From positions 5,859,524 through 5,923,523 of the forward strand of contig JBCNJP010000024.1 in NCBI GenBank assembly GCA_039602395.1: a stretch of DNA of 64,000 bases, written 5' to 3'. The position numbers were made by a program, and so were the translations under genes. Below, in pieces: positions 34,394 to 48,035 of the stretch. The notes below the pieces were generated by a model. It was not told where the DNA came from and did not search any database. It saw only the letters and a program-made list of their open reading frames with translations. Source of the DNA: Deinandra increscens subsp. villosa. Its lineage: Eukaryota; Streptophyta; Magnoliopsida; Asterales; Asteraceae. How positions within the stretch are numbered: position 1 is the first letter of the stretch; every line of letters starts with the position of its first letter.

Positions 34394-36066
34394 TTGATGC
34401 AATGCCCGGGTTGTATATTATTGTATTGGTGTCTTTTATTTTCTGCAATTTCTTTTTAGTTTTTCGTGCACTTTGCGTCTTCCCGTTTTGTGTTTTTAGT
34501 GTTTGCAGGTGATTCTGGAGATCCGGAAATTGGCAAATGTGAGTTGTGCAGGTCAAAAGTGCAGGTTTTTGCTGAAAATTTCGACCATAGGCCTGCTGTG
34601 GAGAAAAGAGATAGAAATTTTTGGGGTCAAATTCCAAAAATTCCCTGGAAATTGCGTTTCAGGCGTATCGCCTGGAGGTTGGTAGGTTGTAGGCGATACG
34701 CCTGCAGGTTGAGAAGAGGCCGGTTGTTTGCAGTTCCAGGCGTATTGCCTGGGAAATGCATGGATGTATGCGATACGCCTGGAGTAGGTATTTCAGAAAT
34801 CTTTCAAAGTTTCAATTATTTTTATTATTTTTGTTTACCGAATTTGTGGTGGTTCGTTTGCGGTCGATGTGCTGAGTCTCTGGAGTTTCAGGTGAACACG
34901 TTTCAACTTGTTTTATTTTATTTTTATTTTAGTGTGTTTATTTTTATTCTGCTTTATTTTTATTCCATTCCACATTGAGGGCAATTTGTAATTCAAGTGT
35001 GGGGATGGGATACTTGCGTTTTGAGTCTTTTATTTTTAGTGTGTTAATTGAGTCATAAAAAAAATTTGAAAAATTGTTCAAAAATCTCCAAGATTCTGGC
35101 TGCAAATAATGGAAAATGATAGGGAACTGGGAATTGATTTTCTAATTTGTGCTTAAATGTTAAATTAATAAATAATTTGGGAAATGTGGTAAGTATGGTT
35201 TGAATGGAAAACATTATTAATCTATGATGTGTTGGTAGACCCAGCTGACCTAGGACTAGCTTAAATAGCCTATGTGTTTATTGTTGTATAAATATGCTAA
35301 TCAGTCTGCTAGTGGGTTCCCATTTTAGGAGTGATATGAAGACTGAACCTGATGATTAGGAGGGAAGAGACCGCTTTAGGCTAGATACTCCTATGTCCTG
35401 TGAATATCCAATGAGCATGTTAGTTAATAATTTGGTTAATGCATTTAGAGTGAAGGAACAAAATACTCATGTACGAACTAAGGATGGTATCCCGTGGTAA
35501 GTGCCTCTGATGATGTTCTGGATCTCGCGGGCAAAATACTCACGTATGATTTTAGGGATAGCATCTCGAAAAGAATACCTCTGATGATGTCCGTTGGTAA
35601 GTTAGGTAAAAGTGACCAATTAGAGTAGTAAAAAAAATGATGACAGATTAGAAAATAAATGCTCAAGAAGTTGCATTCCAATAAATAGTTATTCTTTGGA
35701 CATCTTAGTATCTTGTTTAAGGGGGGTTGGAGGAAATATAAAATTTAAATCATTATACCCTTTGCTTTGACTGATTATGATTCGGTAGTAGGTTGAACTT
35801 GACCTTTCTTCAGTGGGATCCATAGGTAGACTAAACTTATATCTGGTAAATTCATAAACACATGGGGGCGAAAGAAAAGGTTGGTGGTTGGGTTTAGTCG
35901 GATAGAAATATCGGCAATTGTAGTTAGTGTGTTAGTACGTTATGGATTGTGGAATTGATTGGTGGATGTTAAATTTAATTGTTGAATGTTTAGAAGTCAA
36001 TTTCCTGGTTGTGATTCCATTGCAGTATTTTTCGAGGATAAAAAAAAGAGTCAGTGTGGGGATGTT
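34394..36066 (+). other. Athila-like 3' noncoding region with GGCGTATCGCC hairpins
   Basis: No coding sequence accepted (the 170-codon ORF at 34466 is not supported). Motifs CAGGCGTATCGCCTGG, AGGCGATACGCCT and variants occur at 34660-34785. A PPT-like block CAAGTGTGGGGATGGGA sits near 34997-35012 and a second, CAGTGTGGGGATG, directly before the LTR at 36052-36064. Confidence 0.7.
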
Positions 36067-37696
36067 TGATGTGTTGCAAACACATCTGTTTTTCCAAGTC
36101 TTTTATATAGTTAATTGAGTCAAATTGAGTCAGTTTGTGTTTGTTTTAGTTGCTTTTAGTTTAGTTTGAGTTGTTGAGTCTTTTATTTATGTTTTTATAA
36201 GTTTTGCAGGAGTTTGATTAAGTCTTGAGGCCACGAGAGAAAGTTGGGAAGAATTGAAGAAAACAAAGAAGAAGGGCTGAACAAGCTGTCCCAGGCGTAT
36301 CGCCTGGGACCTGATGATAAATAGGCGATACGCGCGGAAAGAGAAAGTCAACGGGAGCTTTAAGTCGTTTTGACCGACTAAATTGTCGTGTAACGAGGAG
36401 TAGGCGTATCGCCTAGAAAGAACACACCTCCAAGCGATACGCTTGGAGGTCTAAAACCCGCAAAATTTGCTTAATCGATATAAATTCGATGTTAGGGTTT
36501 GCAAAAGATATATGACGACTTCCAGCCGATTTGTAGAGTGATCAGAGGCGATTTTCAGAGGAGAAGAGAGCTGTGATCAAGGAGAAGCATCGGGAGATCA
36601 TGATTTCATCAAGATTCAATATCCGGTTCTTCCGTATTCTTCGTTTTCATTATAAACTCTTTATTGCTCTCATGTGTTTGAATCAAGTTCCAGACTTTAT
36701 CATGTTTTATGTTCAGACCATGATTGTAGGCTAAATTGATTGTGCCATCTAGGCCGTTTTGATGAGTTATTGATACTTTGACTTTATTCTCGATTTTAAC
36801 TAGTTGATTGATGTTACGATTCTATTAAACTCCAATGATTGCCATAGTTGATGCATGTGTGTGTTATGAGCAGATTAGTGATTGATTGTTGATGCTTAAT
36901 TTACCCGCGAATGTCTTTCGGTTTAGGTAGATTATCTAAAGTAGTTGCCTTTAGGGTTAATTGCGATAGATTGGTTTAGGGTTTGTCCTTGACTATTGCA
37001 TTGACAGATAATTGTTATTTTGCTTGTAATGTGCTGCCTTTTCTGAGACTCACAAGGTAAAGAATTGTCGGGTAGTTGGGTTGGTTAAAGTCCTAGGGTT
37101 GCATTGTCTCAAAAGGAAGTGTCCTAGGGTTTTGATTAGCTTGGTATTCCGTGTCAGTCAATGGTAGTTATTGGTAGCTCCTGCTAGGTCTAAGGTGCCC
37201 GAGATTAGGTTCAGAGGCGGTTAGGTTTAGTTGAGATAGGATGTTCCCAAAAGGTGAACTTATGTTCGAGCGTTAGAATTGTTGTCTAGGAAGGACTTAA
37301 AAGGTGAACTAGCAGCCATCAGATTAGTCGGAACCGAGGTAAAGTTAAGTGTCAATTACGAGTCTAGGTCTATGTGGTATATCTCTCTCTCATCGGAGTT
37401 TCTCCAAAGTTTCCTGCTTTTGTTTGTGACTTCGTTAGTGTTAGTTAAGTCTCAATTCAAATCAAAAAACCCAAATTTCTTAGTATTTCCAATTCTTAGG
37501 TCCTAGGTTAGTTTTGTCTATAGAGTGTCTCTAGGGTTCGATATTCTTGGTCTTGCCTTAGCTTAGCTACAATCCGACAGGTACACTTGCCTTAGGGTTC
37601 GGTTTAGTTAGGTATTTTCGGTAAAATTAGGTGTGTCTAGGTCTAGGTTTAGGTCTAGGTTTTAATAGTATTTTTAGAGTCGTTCCGAACACATCA
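36067..37696 (+). repeat. Athila-like 3' LTR (1630 bp)
   Basis: Starts TGATGTGTTGCAAACACATC and ends GAACACATCA, preceded by a purine-rich tract. CCAGGCGTATCGCCTGG at 36291-36307 and related hairpins up to about 36450 lie upstream of a TATA-like ATATAAAT near 36479. The 5' LTR is absent. No direct repeat could be checked because the left part of the element is missing. Confidence 0.75.
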
Positions 37697-37833
37697 CCAG
37701 TGAACCCCACACTAGCAGACATACTCATGTATGTTTTTCTTATCACACTTTGTGACTTCACTTGTGATTTAACACATAGTGATTTAATTTCATGATATAG
37801 TCAACAGTGTTCCATGCAAAAAGAAATAAGTAC

Positions 37834-38065
37834 GTTACATCGTCTACCTTAAGGTCGATCTTTCGATACGTAGATAAGGCCTCGGATTTAACAAAAAAAA
37901 AACAAGTTAAAATTGTATAACTCAACAACAATCAGTTCGGTACTCCCGTACACGTAGAGAAAGTCCGACGAGTTATACGAAACACCAAGAAAATAAAGCA
38001 GAACCTTAAATGAACAACTATCAAGTTGGTCTTGTGGACACGCAGAGATAGTCCGATCATTTAAG
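37834..38065 (-). repeat. Hairpin array of element D (three units)
   Basis: Same core as in element A. Outer arms on the plus strand: CTTAAATGA 38005-38013 with TCATTTAAG 38057-38065; GTATAACTC 37915-37923 with GAGTTATAC 37970-37978; GTTACATCG 37834-37842 with GGATTTAAC 37884-37892 (two imperfect pairs). The first two pairs are perfect although their sequences differ from the element A arms. Confidence 0.85.
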
Positions 38066-38687
38066 AAAATAAAGAAAATCAAACAAGTTAAAATTTGAAA
38101 AATGAACACATTTATACACAGTGACTTCTCATTTTCATTTCACATATCGTTTTCTTGATATATCTTGAGATACGCATCAAGAAGTTGTACACTAGGTCAA
38201 GCATCAGATTTAGTGTATATCACACTTGTATACTTTCTGATTTGCCGAGCCTACCATACACATCGATCAATGGTCTTATGGATTATTCACTTACTTTATC
38301 CATGAGTCAGACAATGTTAGCCAATGTACCATCATTTCCTAATCATGTCGGATACAATTTCTCATTTTTCAATGTTTTTGGATTTTTGCATTTTTCAATG
38401 TGTCTCCCCCTAAAAATGACAAACTCTATCTTTTAGATTTTCATTTTTAACATTTGAAAAACAACACACAATTTTTTTATTTTCAGAAACAAACTCCCCC
38501 TCAAAATGAGATGGAGTAAAAAAAACAAACGGAAATTGATCAACCAACACGAATGCTAGCAATTTAGTATTTTGAAAACACAATTAATTTGGAAATTGAA
38601 TTTAAGTTATCACGGATATTTCACCACCAGTAACCTTTCAATTACCGATAGGTCTTCCCGAAATACCTGCTGACACCAAATAAAACA

Positions 38688-41600
38688 TTAGTCACTCCTG
38701 GATGGACCTGATTCAACAGCGTCGGGCCGCCCGGTGTCTTCCATATAGTCATCGTTAGCTTTGGAAACAATCTTTGGTTTCCATATCTTTAAAGTTTTTT
38801 ATTTTTGATCAGAACCAGAATCAGAATCAATCGGCGTACTTGGTTAGAACCAAGATGGCTTACGAGTTGATTTGACTTTTGGAGACCACGGTTTATAAAA
38901 AATTTGACATTTGTTATCCACATATTTAGCAGTGTTGTGGATATATGCAGTCATCGGACAATCAACATTTGAAAAGTTCTTTGAATTTTGAGAACCAGAA
39001 GAATGATCAGAACCAAAACTATCAAAGAAATCATCATAAAAATCACACCTCGAAGATGGACTCCGTGAAGATACCTTTTATTCAGATGAAGAACCTCGAG
39101 AAGAATAAAAAAATTGTGGCGTCTAAAGAGGTGATTTCTTTTGAGTCTTGATCTTCAACACTTTTTCCTTTTTCTTGGATTGTTGTGCTTGAACAGGAAC
39201 ATCTTTAATTTCAAACTCCCAAACCTTTGTGCTTGAAACCTGAAGTCTTTGAAGACTCAGATTGAAAACCAGAAGCATCTCTTCCTTTTGCTTCTCTAGT
39301 AAATTGATCTTTAATTTCCTTAAGCTTATTCTCTTGCACTAAAGATTTAGCAACTTCCTCTTCAGATGAAGAACTTGAACATTTTCAACTTTGCCAAATA
39401 ATATTTTCATCTTTCAGAACTGGTGAACTTGAAACAAATGTTGGAGCATCAGCAAAAGTAACCTTCTTTTTTGACTTATTCTTCTTTTTCTTGGCTGGTG
39501 TAGCAAACTTTGAATAATAATGCATTTCAGCTTTTGGATCAAGAAGAGCAGAAGTAAATTCAGATAAATCCACCGGTTGAGGAACCTTGTGAATATCATT
39601 TCATTGGAACTATCCTCACTCTGATATTGCTTATACAAGAAATTCGGCAATGTTGGTGATAAGTTGCAATTCTTGACTTGCATTTGTAATTCCAAAATCT
39701 CCAGCTTTAATTCAGAAATCTTCTGTGAGTAGAAAACACCTATTTTTGAGACTTAATGAACTTTTCATTTAAATCATTATACTCATATGTTTGCAGCTTT
39801 CTGATCTCACATTCAGCCAAAACTTCTTCTATAACTTTCTCCCACTTCTTCTTGAATATTTCCACATCCTTTGTTAAAACGTCATTCTTATCTCGAAGAA
39901 GAACATTGGAATCTTGAAGTGTAGACACTTTTGTTTGAATTTTTTCAGTTATAGCAGTAGATTAAAAAACAAGTGCATTAGCTTTTTCATATTTTTGTTG
40001 AACTGGATAACTTTTCTCAAATAAATTTCCAAAATCTTGTGCTACATATAATGCTTTAACTTTGGCCTTTTCACATTCTTCAGCCAAAACATTCTTTACT
40101 TTTACCACATCTTCATGTACATGAACCAAAGCATATAATATTTCTTCTAAAATTCTTCCAATTCTTTCTTTAGCACCATAATCTCTTCAGTCAATAATTC
40201 AGAACCTCTTTCTAGATTGGCATTCTTGTTATGTAACTTCACACATTCAAGACATTTAGATTCTCCGACATTTGAGTTATTAGTTACCTTCGGAAAAACC
40301 TATTTGACCAATGATATGTTTGAATCAGAATCAGAATTAGTTAGAATGCTATCATCATCATCATGACTAGCTGTTAAAGCAACAGTAATAGGAGCATGTG
40401 ACATTTGTGCTGCAGAATCTGCATTCCAGGCAAACTCATCTGGATGCCAAATTATGTCTGTCATTTTTGTATCAAGAGAACCAGATAGTTTTTGATCTTT
40501 TTGATCTTAATTTAAAGAATGAATCACCAAATGAGCATGTTGATCAGTCTTCAATTTATTATCAATTGAACTTGGACATTCACGTGCAAAATGTCCATAT
40601 ACGGAACATTTGTAACATTTCACCTTCAATTTGTCTAAACCAATCTTACCATCCTGATTCAGTCTCTTCTTTCCAGTTCTATTGAAAAATTTCTTCATTC
40701 TTCGAACTAACATAGCATACTGCCAATTCAAATCCATTTCATCCAAATGATCATAATCGATCTGATCATAATCTTCATTTGTCAATTCGGCATTACTTAC
40801 GGAACTAGTAATACCTCCAAAATATGAAGATACTAAGGCAGACATTAAAGCCATATAATCATCGGCTGTTTGAGCAGATAAAGCAGTTTGTGTTGAAGAA
40901 CTAGGAATTGAAACAGTACAACCAGTAGAGTAACTAGAATTGTCAGATTTACATGCAATGAATGCTGTAGGAGGTGCGGAATTAAGAATATTTGACTTCA
41001 CAGTATTCATGGTTGAATCATTTTCACCATGATACATAGCAGGATTCTACATTTGAGCAGGAAGTGGCTTATTCACCGTTAAATCCATATCCCTTACTTG
41101 TATTCTTTGGATCAGATCATTGAAAGACAAACCAGAATACTCTTTATCATGAGTAATCATCATCACATAATTTTCCCATTTCTCAGGTAAAGCCTTTAAA
41201 ATCTTTTCTTTTAAATCAACATCTTCCTTTGTAAGACTCACCAAACTCATCTCACGTATCAAATGTGCAAATCTTGCAATCAGATTTGAAATCGATTCAT
41301 TTTGATAATGTTTGAAACTATCGAACTCCTTTTTCAAAACCTTTTGACAACTTTTCTTGTAATGGTCATTTCCCTCACATCTTTTCTACAACGCATCCCA
41401 TAAACTTTTCGATGTATAGTTAGCAGAAAACTGATGTAGAAATTCTTTAGGCAATGCTATTGTCAAAGTACCATATGCCTTCTTCTCAGCTTGATACGCT
41501 TTCTTTTGTTACGAAGTGAATTTTCTTTGAAGAATCGACTCTCTAGAAGCATCGTTAGGATAGATATATTGTTTAGTGAAAGCCAACCACATATCATCAT

Positions 41601-41772
41601 CATTTGTATCAATATACGCTTCAAACCGTTTAACTCAACTATGATAATCTTCCAATTTTAACAATTTGGAAACTTTCTGACTTGTTCCAATTTCATTATC
41701 ATAATTCATCATTGTTTGCATTGTAACTTGCATCGAATTCTGAATTGCAGCAAACGATTGAAAATCACTCAT
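38688..41772 (-). pseudogene. Element D gag (many breaks)
   Basis: Start ATG 41772 (MSDFQSFAAIQ, like C). UBN2-type domain to ~41050 with several stops; intact stretches 41337-41047 and 41037-40507, the latter ending after a CX2CX4HX4C knuckle (CYKCSVYGHFAREC). Coiled-coil remnants at 39928-39740 and 39695-39385. The C-terminus at 38750-38688 still matches the EDTGRP motif at the end of the A protein. Same domain order as A. Not translatable as one protein. Confidence 0.8.
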
Positions 41773-42453
41773 CTTTTCCGAAAACTTAAACACCAAAACA
41801 TCAAACCTAAAAATGAAGGTCTTAGAAGTGGATTTTGGGTATCTAAATGGAGGGTACTGGCTGTTAGTCGAGTAAAAGTGTAGATCTCTCTTAGACGGTC
41901 GTTTTGGCTGGTATTAGCTCCCGTAACTCTTAACGGTTCGCAAGTTACGTCAGTTTTAGTGAACCACCCAAAAATCTTGAATATTGTTCACCCGAACTGA
42001 ATCCGAACTCAAAATTCTTATTCGAACTCTGCCGAACCTTGACTTCGGATGGACGAACTAAACTCCAACCAGAAAATAGCCGAACCTAAACCGAACCAAA
42101 ACAAACTAGATGAACTGAAGCCGAACCGAACATAACCGAACTACAACTTTGTTTGAAAATCGTCCGAACCGGTGCGGACTGGAAACTTAGATCTCAGCCG
42201 AACTGGAAACGAACTGAAAAATTTGCAACTCGAATTTCACGATTTTCAGTGTTTTTTGACAAAATATGCAACACGATGCAAATAAACTCGGGAGGAACGC
42301 TTTAGAAGATAATTTTTCATAGAAAGAACATTCGAGATGATCAAACGAGTACAAATTCAATTAGATTTTGTAAAACCCCCAAAATTTTGACTCAAAATGA
42401 TGAAAAACAGAGATTTGCGACCAGTAGAATGAACCTAATGCTCTGATACCACT
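41773..42453 (-). repeat. Element D leader and primer-binding site
   Basis: CCGAAC (GTTCGG on the element strand) recurs from about 41995 to 42215. The primer site is at 42440-42451 (minus TGGTATCAGAGC). The rest is featureless. Confidence 0.75.
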
Positions 42454-42792
42454 TGTGAATGCGTGAGCGTCGCATCGTCTACTCGGTCGTATCGAAATCA
42501 ATGTAAAATGTATGAACACGATGAGTAAATACAAAGGAACTTGTATTAGAGCACGGGGAGATTAAACAGAAAACACACACAGAAGATATGACCAGAAGTT
42601 CTATCTCTATACAAGATAAGCTATTTATAGTTAAACTATCTAAGCAAAATCACAATCATCCGAACTGCCACTTCGGACAAGTTCGTGTGAGTCCGAACTG
42701 GCAGTTCACCTTCAGTTCGGATCATCACAATCTTGCAGATCTTTGTCTTGTATTTGATACTTCACATGACAAGCTAAAATTATGCATCAACA
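42454..42792 (-). repeat. Element D 5' LTR
   Basis: 339 bp; the minus strand begins TGTTGATGCATAA and ends CATTCACA. TATA-like CTATAAATAG (about 42621-42630, minus), with CCGAACT/AGTTCGG motifs upstream in element sense at 42660-42722. Confidence 0.75.
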
Positions 42793-43939
42793 ATTTTCGA
42801 GATAAAACTTAATGTCGCACAAAAACTAGTGTGCTACAAAAGCATCGTTGCCATTTGTTTATTGCATCTAGCATTCTATCCTTGGGTTATTTCTAGAATC
42901 CGATTTGTATGACAAATACACGATTGCATGAGCTCTTATAAAATCGTCCATTTGCCTCACAAACATACTTCATTGGTTTCCCTTAGTAAATCCATATTTG
43001 GTTGTGTTTTTAGTTGTCCATAGATAGTTGTGTATTGCGTGTTTTAAGTTTATTGGTCATTATTACTTTATTGGCTAGGTGCATCGGCGTTCGGCTGTCT
43101 AAAACTAGAGGCACAACTAAAGAATCTAGAGTGCTAAGTTGGAAGTCTACCCTAAGGGGAACACGCAAAGGTCATAGGATTTCAAAGAAAGTCGGCAAAT
43201 AATAATAAAATAGAAAAACTTAGCTAAATAATCAAACTAATAGGCAATTAATAGTATTACTTAGCTAAATAAATAAATCAAACTTTGTATTTTAAGTGAG
43301 TGAGTATGTATAGGTCCTAGTGTTGGCTAAGTGTGGTACCTTATCACCTAAGGATTTCTAAAGACCAAGTTACTATATAATGATTAAAATAAAGTTGAAA
43401 AACCTAGTGAGCAAACAAGGTTGTGTACTTCACATGGGGATGTGAATCATTGTGTTATTCTAAAATAAAATTTCAAGTTTGATAAAGGTTTTACATCGGA
43501 ATAACGTTCCAAAATTTTTGTTTAAAAGTATTGTTTCCAAAAGAATTACTCATTTGTTAATCATAAAATTATTTATGGAGTATGTGAATAAAACTCTAGT
43601 CATATTCCAAAAGTTGTTTTACAAAAGAGGTTTTACTTAAGACGTTGATTGTTTTATAAAAATAGTGTTTGAAAGTTCTACAAAATAGTTTCAAAAAGTT
43701 TGTATAAAAGCATGACTTAAGGTAGGTTACCCAAAATATCTTTTTAAGTTGCATTTTTCAAAGACTAGTTATTCAAAAGTAGTGATTTGAAGTAAAGTGT
43801 AACCTAATAGCCATGATCAAGGGTGATCATTAAAGACATCATATGCTCAGCGTGGTACATATTTTAGACGAGGCTTTGGTTTTGGGTTCCTATGTTGTTT
43901 TGGGGATTCCTAAGTACTCATTTTGTCTTTTCAGACGTC
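42793..43939 (-). other. Non-coding interior next to gypsy LTR N
   Basis: AT-rich, only short ORFs without features. Bounded on the right by a primer-binding site, so it is probably the leader/interior of the minus-strand element whose 5' LTR starts at 43956. No gag domain was found in it. Confidence 0.45.
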
Positions 43940-43952
43940 GGCTCTGATACCA
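43940..43952 (-). promoter_or_regulatory. Primer-binding site of gypsy element N
   Basis: The minus strand reads TGGTATCAGAGCC, three bases from the LTR edge at 43956. Confidence 0.88.
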
Positions 43953-43955
43953 ACC

Positions 43956-46900
43956 TGTAACTCCCCGGCCCTTGGGAGGCCGAGATAGCCAAGATCGTAT
44001 CCATTTGAAAGCTCAGTAAGAATACATTTCTATCAAAATTTTAAGAGTACATAGTTTAATTAAGAAAAAGTACAACATCTGAGAAATAAAAGTAAATCTA
44101 GCGTGGAAGCTAAGGTCTTCTAGAGTTTTGTCTTCATACACGCACGAGCGAATCTATTTCATGGTCTTCTATTTCAACTTGTCCAAAGCTAGGTACCTAA
44201 TACATACTCAAAAGGATTTGTGTCAACTAAAAAGTTGAGTGAGTTTTCATGGTTAGTAAAAGTAATCATCGTAGGAAAATGAGTTTTGTTTAGGTTTGTC
44301 AAAAAGATTTAGTTTTATCGAAAAAGAGTATTTAGGTTTAGTAAAAAGTATGAAAGTTGTTGTGCTTCCCAGAAAGTAGTTTTATCGTACATGGTTTAAA
44401 CATATAAGTTTTATCGTACGTCGTTACAGTATAATTCAAGTAGATGGTCCGTTGACCATGGGATGCTATGGTTTCAAAATGAATATAGTTCCACAATTAA
44501 CCATTCTTTATCCGTCATGGTCATACCCGATAGTTACGCACACAAGACCACTCGCCAATACAAACTTCCCGTATAATTAATTAAATAAAGTGAACCCAAT
44601 CATGGAGTTTCAATGTGCCAAAGGACAAAATTCCATTCCTTGTAAAGGCGTCGGGAAAATAGTTTGGGCATAAGGACGTGGGGACATTATCCCCAAATAG
44701 TGCTGCCCATTTTACCCGTGGTCCTATACCAAGGAATAAGATTGTGTACGTGTGGGATTAGTTGGGGTAAGTATCACTAGTCCAAACATATGTGTATTGA
44801 GCATCAAAATATAATCAAATACGACATGTAAATAAAGAAAGTACGGTAATTGAAATAAATATATGTCTGAAGTAAAAGAGAGTATGTATCACCCAAAAAA
44901 TAGTAAAAAGTAAAAAGGGCAATTAGGAGTCAAGACTCGCCTAAGCACTTTCGTTTCTCAAGTAGTTTGGGTTTTCTTGACATCCAATACTTGGCACCTA
45001 GAGTAAGGATGTATGACCAATTAAGTTATGTGTTCGGGTGATTAAACCGTTGGTTGTGTTTCCATATTCTATTGAGATTCCTAAGTGAATCTTATAGTTG
45101 AATGTGTGTATTGTGTTGTGTGTGGATGCCTTTCATTCATGAATATGTGTATACATGTGTAATTATATGTTTAGGCTTTAGTTTGGTTATGGGCTTTAAC
45201 CCGGTTTTCTAAGGGTTGGAATTGAGCTTTGGGCCCAAAAGGTTTATGATAGGTTTTGTATAATAAAATTATGCAAATGGTTTTAAATTAATCAGCTATG
45301 AAAATATGAATTTAGCAAAAATATGTGTAACCTAAGTACTTGGGTTAAAATGTATTATCAGAGTTGTCAATGTATTTATGTATTGGGTCATCGAATAATA
45401 GAAAATGATTATCACGTAAATAATTATATAAGTTAAGTGATTAGGAAAACTAGGTTGTTTTGTATAAATGAATTATTGTAAAAAGGTTTACTATTTAAAA
45501 TAAATATATGTTATATAGTTGGCTCGAATATAACCCGATTACTGACCCGACCCGTATACCACTTCGGATCACCTTCGGGTAACCAATTGTACTTACTAGG
45601 CACGTACCCGTGACCCGAAGCCCAACAGTTTGGATATTAGGCATGTAACTGACCTACAACCCACTGGATTGTATTTGGGCTTCTGGTTCAGATGTCTTAC
45701 CGGCCCAGCAGTGGGTTTACCCACTTTGGCACCTTGGGCTTTAGCAGACTGACCCAGTAGTTAGTTGATGGAAACAGTGGGTTCAGGCCTAACTGTTGCA
45801 TCACCCGAGTTCACTTCTGGGTCTATGGGATTTACCCAATACTTTTGATCCGTGGAGAGTGACCCGGTTGGGTTGGTTTGTGGACCGACCCAACTAGTGT
45901 CATGCCTTGTCTGACATGATAGTTCCACTGATCCAGTTGTCTGATCCGACTTGATGCCTTGTTGAGTGTTCGGTGCGATTAAGTGGGCCAGTTGGGCCAG
46001 TAAAACTTGCATGTTTATATTAACCCGACTACTAGATAAGGTTTATAGTTTTAAAAACAGTGGGTTGTGGCCCAATATATCTTTTAAATAAGAACAATGG
46101 GCCATGAGGCCCAATATGGTTATGTAGATAGTTTGTGTTGAAATAGTGGGCTTGAAGGCCCAATTAGTTATCTTGTTTTACAAAAATGATTAATTCCAAA
46201 AAGGTTAACTAACCCGATTGTATTAAATGTACTAGCTCATGGGATTTGTTCATGATTAGGGGTTTAATCTATCATTGATGGAACTGTGACATGCATGGGA
46301 GTTGTGACTATCCAACTTTGTTGTATGTAATCATAGAATACATATAGGTGTTTTATCTTTAGTGCATGCACATATATATATATATATATTCATATATCTC
46401 CTACATATGTTTATGGGTTTGAAGCCATGTGCCTAACCCGACTGTACCTAGATTTTTAGTTGATGAAAAATGTTATAGTTCTTAATAGATAGATGACATG
46501 TATGTAAGCTTCATGGAATTGTGACTAGTTATTCCTAGTTTCATGCGACTATAGAACATGTATGAATTTAAATGTTAAAGTAGATGGATAATGGTGCATG
46601 CATGTGAGTGTTTAAGGTGCTAGTGCGTGTGTGTGTGTGTCTGCTGAGCCTAGTTCTCAACCGATTTAGAAGGATAGAAAACAATGGGTGTTAGATTTAT
46701 ATGATGAAATGGGGATGGAAAGAAACAAGATTATACCTAGGGTGGTTGTTGCATGGACTAGTTGTGACTGACGTCGGGTCCTTGAGTTTCCTTGACATGA
46801 AGAGAGTGATGTAGGTGGATGATCCATTGCATGTGTGATCCGTGGTTGTCAGTGTGATGGTTGGGTTGATGGTGATGACCAAGGATCGTATGTTGCATGC

Positions 46901-47261
46901 ATTGTGGTGGTGATTAGGTGGAGTGCATGCATGGATGCAGTGGTGACTGTGTGGTGGAGGTTTGGTGAGGTTTGGCCGGATCCAAGAGGTGAAGGGTGAT
47001 TGACAATGGGAGGTTGAATGGTGGTGAAGTGGTGGTGGTGTGAGTGAATAGTAGCCTAGAGAGGAGGAGGTTGAGGAGAGTGGTGTGTAGAAGTGAGGGA
47101 TTGGTGGAGTTATGAGGCATTTATAACCACAGGTTAGGAACCATTGGGAGGTGATTGTGATGGACAAGATGAAGCTTGGCTAATGGGTGGCATGTCTAGT
47201 GCATGTAATCTCATTGGGTGGTCTAAGGATTTGCTTGGATTGAAATTCCATGAGCATAGGA
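43956..47261 (-). mobile_element. Gypsy-type LTR N, at least 3.3 kb
   Basis: Plus strand begins TGTAACTCCCCGGCCC. It is homologous to LTR L in opposite orientation. TATA-like TTATAAA at about 47126-47120 (minus) with pyrimidine/ACC-rich DNA below it; GGGTTAGTC/ACCCGAC-type repeats at 45530-46040; (TA)n at 46370-46390. Minus ORFs of 156 and 83 codons lie in these repeats and have no family support. The right end is cut by fragment M. Confidence 0.65.
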
Positions 47262-48035
47262 TCGTCTACTCGGTCGTATCGAAATCAATGTTAAACGAGA
47301 ACAGGAGATGTAAATACAAAAACTTTGTATTAAACCACAGAGAGATTACACACTTAGTTCACACAGTAATTTGGACAAGTGTTTCTAAATCTAAATAAGA
47401 CAAAGCTATTTATAGCTGAACATCATTATGCAAATACACGATCTGCTGAACTGCCAGTTCGGACAAGTTCGTGTGCGTCCGGACTGACAGTTCGTCTTCA
47501 GTTCGGACAGCAACACAAATGCATCTTTTATCTTGTATTTGATATTTCAGATAACTCTTCTCAAATAACGCTTCAAAGTCTTCAGCCACTTCTTTAGCTT
47601 CAGCTTTAGCATTTTCACACTCTTCAACCAATCCATTCTTCTCTTTCACCAAATCTTCATGAACATGAACTAATTCATAATATTTCTTTTGAAATTCTTC
47701 CAATTCTTGCTTTAGCACCACAATCTCTTCAGTTAATAAATGAGAATCTCTTTCCAAACTTTCATTCTTTTTGCGTAAACTCATACATTCAAGGCATTTA
47801 AATTATTCGGCCTTTAAACTATTATCCGCCTTTGTTTGAACCTCTTCAACCAATGATACTCTGGAACTTGAATCAGAATCAGTTAGAAGACTATCATCTG
47901 AATGATGAGTTGTTAAAGCAACCTTAATAGGAGCATGTGGAATTTTTGTAATTTCAGAATCTGCATTCCAAGCAAAGTCACTTGGATGCCAAAATATTTC
48001 TGTCCTTTTATCATCAATAACACCATTTGGATGTC
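47262..48035 (-). pseudogene. Fragment M: LTR piece plus gag coiled-coil remnant (C/D family)
   Basis: The minus frame 47784-47540 reads a gag coiled coil (ESLERDSHLLTEEIVVLKQE) and then runs directly into C/D-type LTR sequence (47262-47545, with CCGAAC motifs and a TATA-like TATAAATAG near 47409-47417). The second half of gag, the hairpin array and the PPT have been deleted. The right edge meets element E in opposite orientation at ~48035. Confidence 0.7.

Larger units (their letters stand above)
37697..42792 (-). mobile_element. Element D: decayed gag-only relative of element A (minus)
   Basis: From right to left: 5' LTR 42792-42454, primer site 42451-42440, leader with CCGAAC repeats, broken gag 41772-38688, purine block about 38500, hairpin array 38065-37834, then 3' noncoding sequence to 37697, where it abuts the Athila-like LTR. 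The 3' LTR is lost. It is collinear with E and A in the 3' region. Several stops and shifts make it older than A. Confidence 0.85.

Noticed and set aside
34466..34978. 170-codon plus ORF as a possible host gene
   Set aside because: Sits in the Athila-like 3' noncoding region across GGCGTATCGCC hairpins; ends in a Phe/Tyr-rich AT tract.
42588..43202. Short plus ORFs (74 and 62 codons) near 42.6-43.2 kb
   Set aside because: They fall in an LTR and AT-rich interior; no family support.
46697..47167. 156-codon minus-strand ORF rich in His/Thr/Pro
   Set aside because: Lies in the promoter-side part of a gypsy LTR and is low-complexity; no family features.
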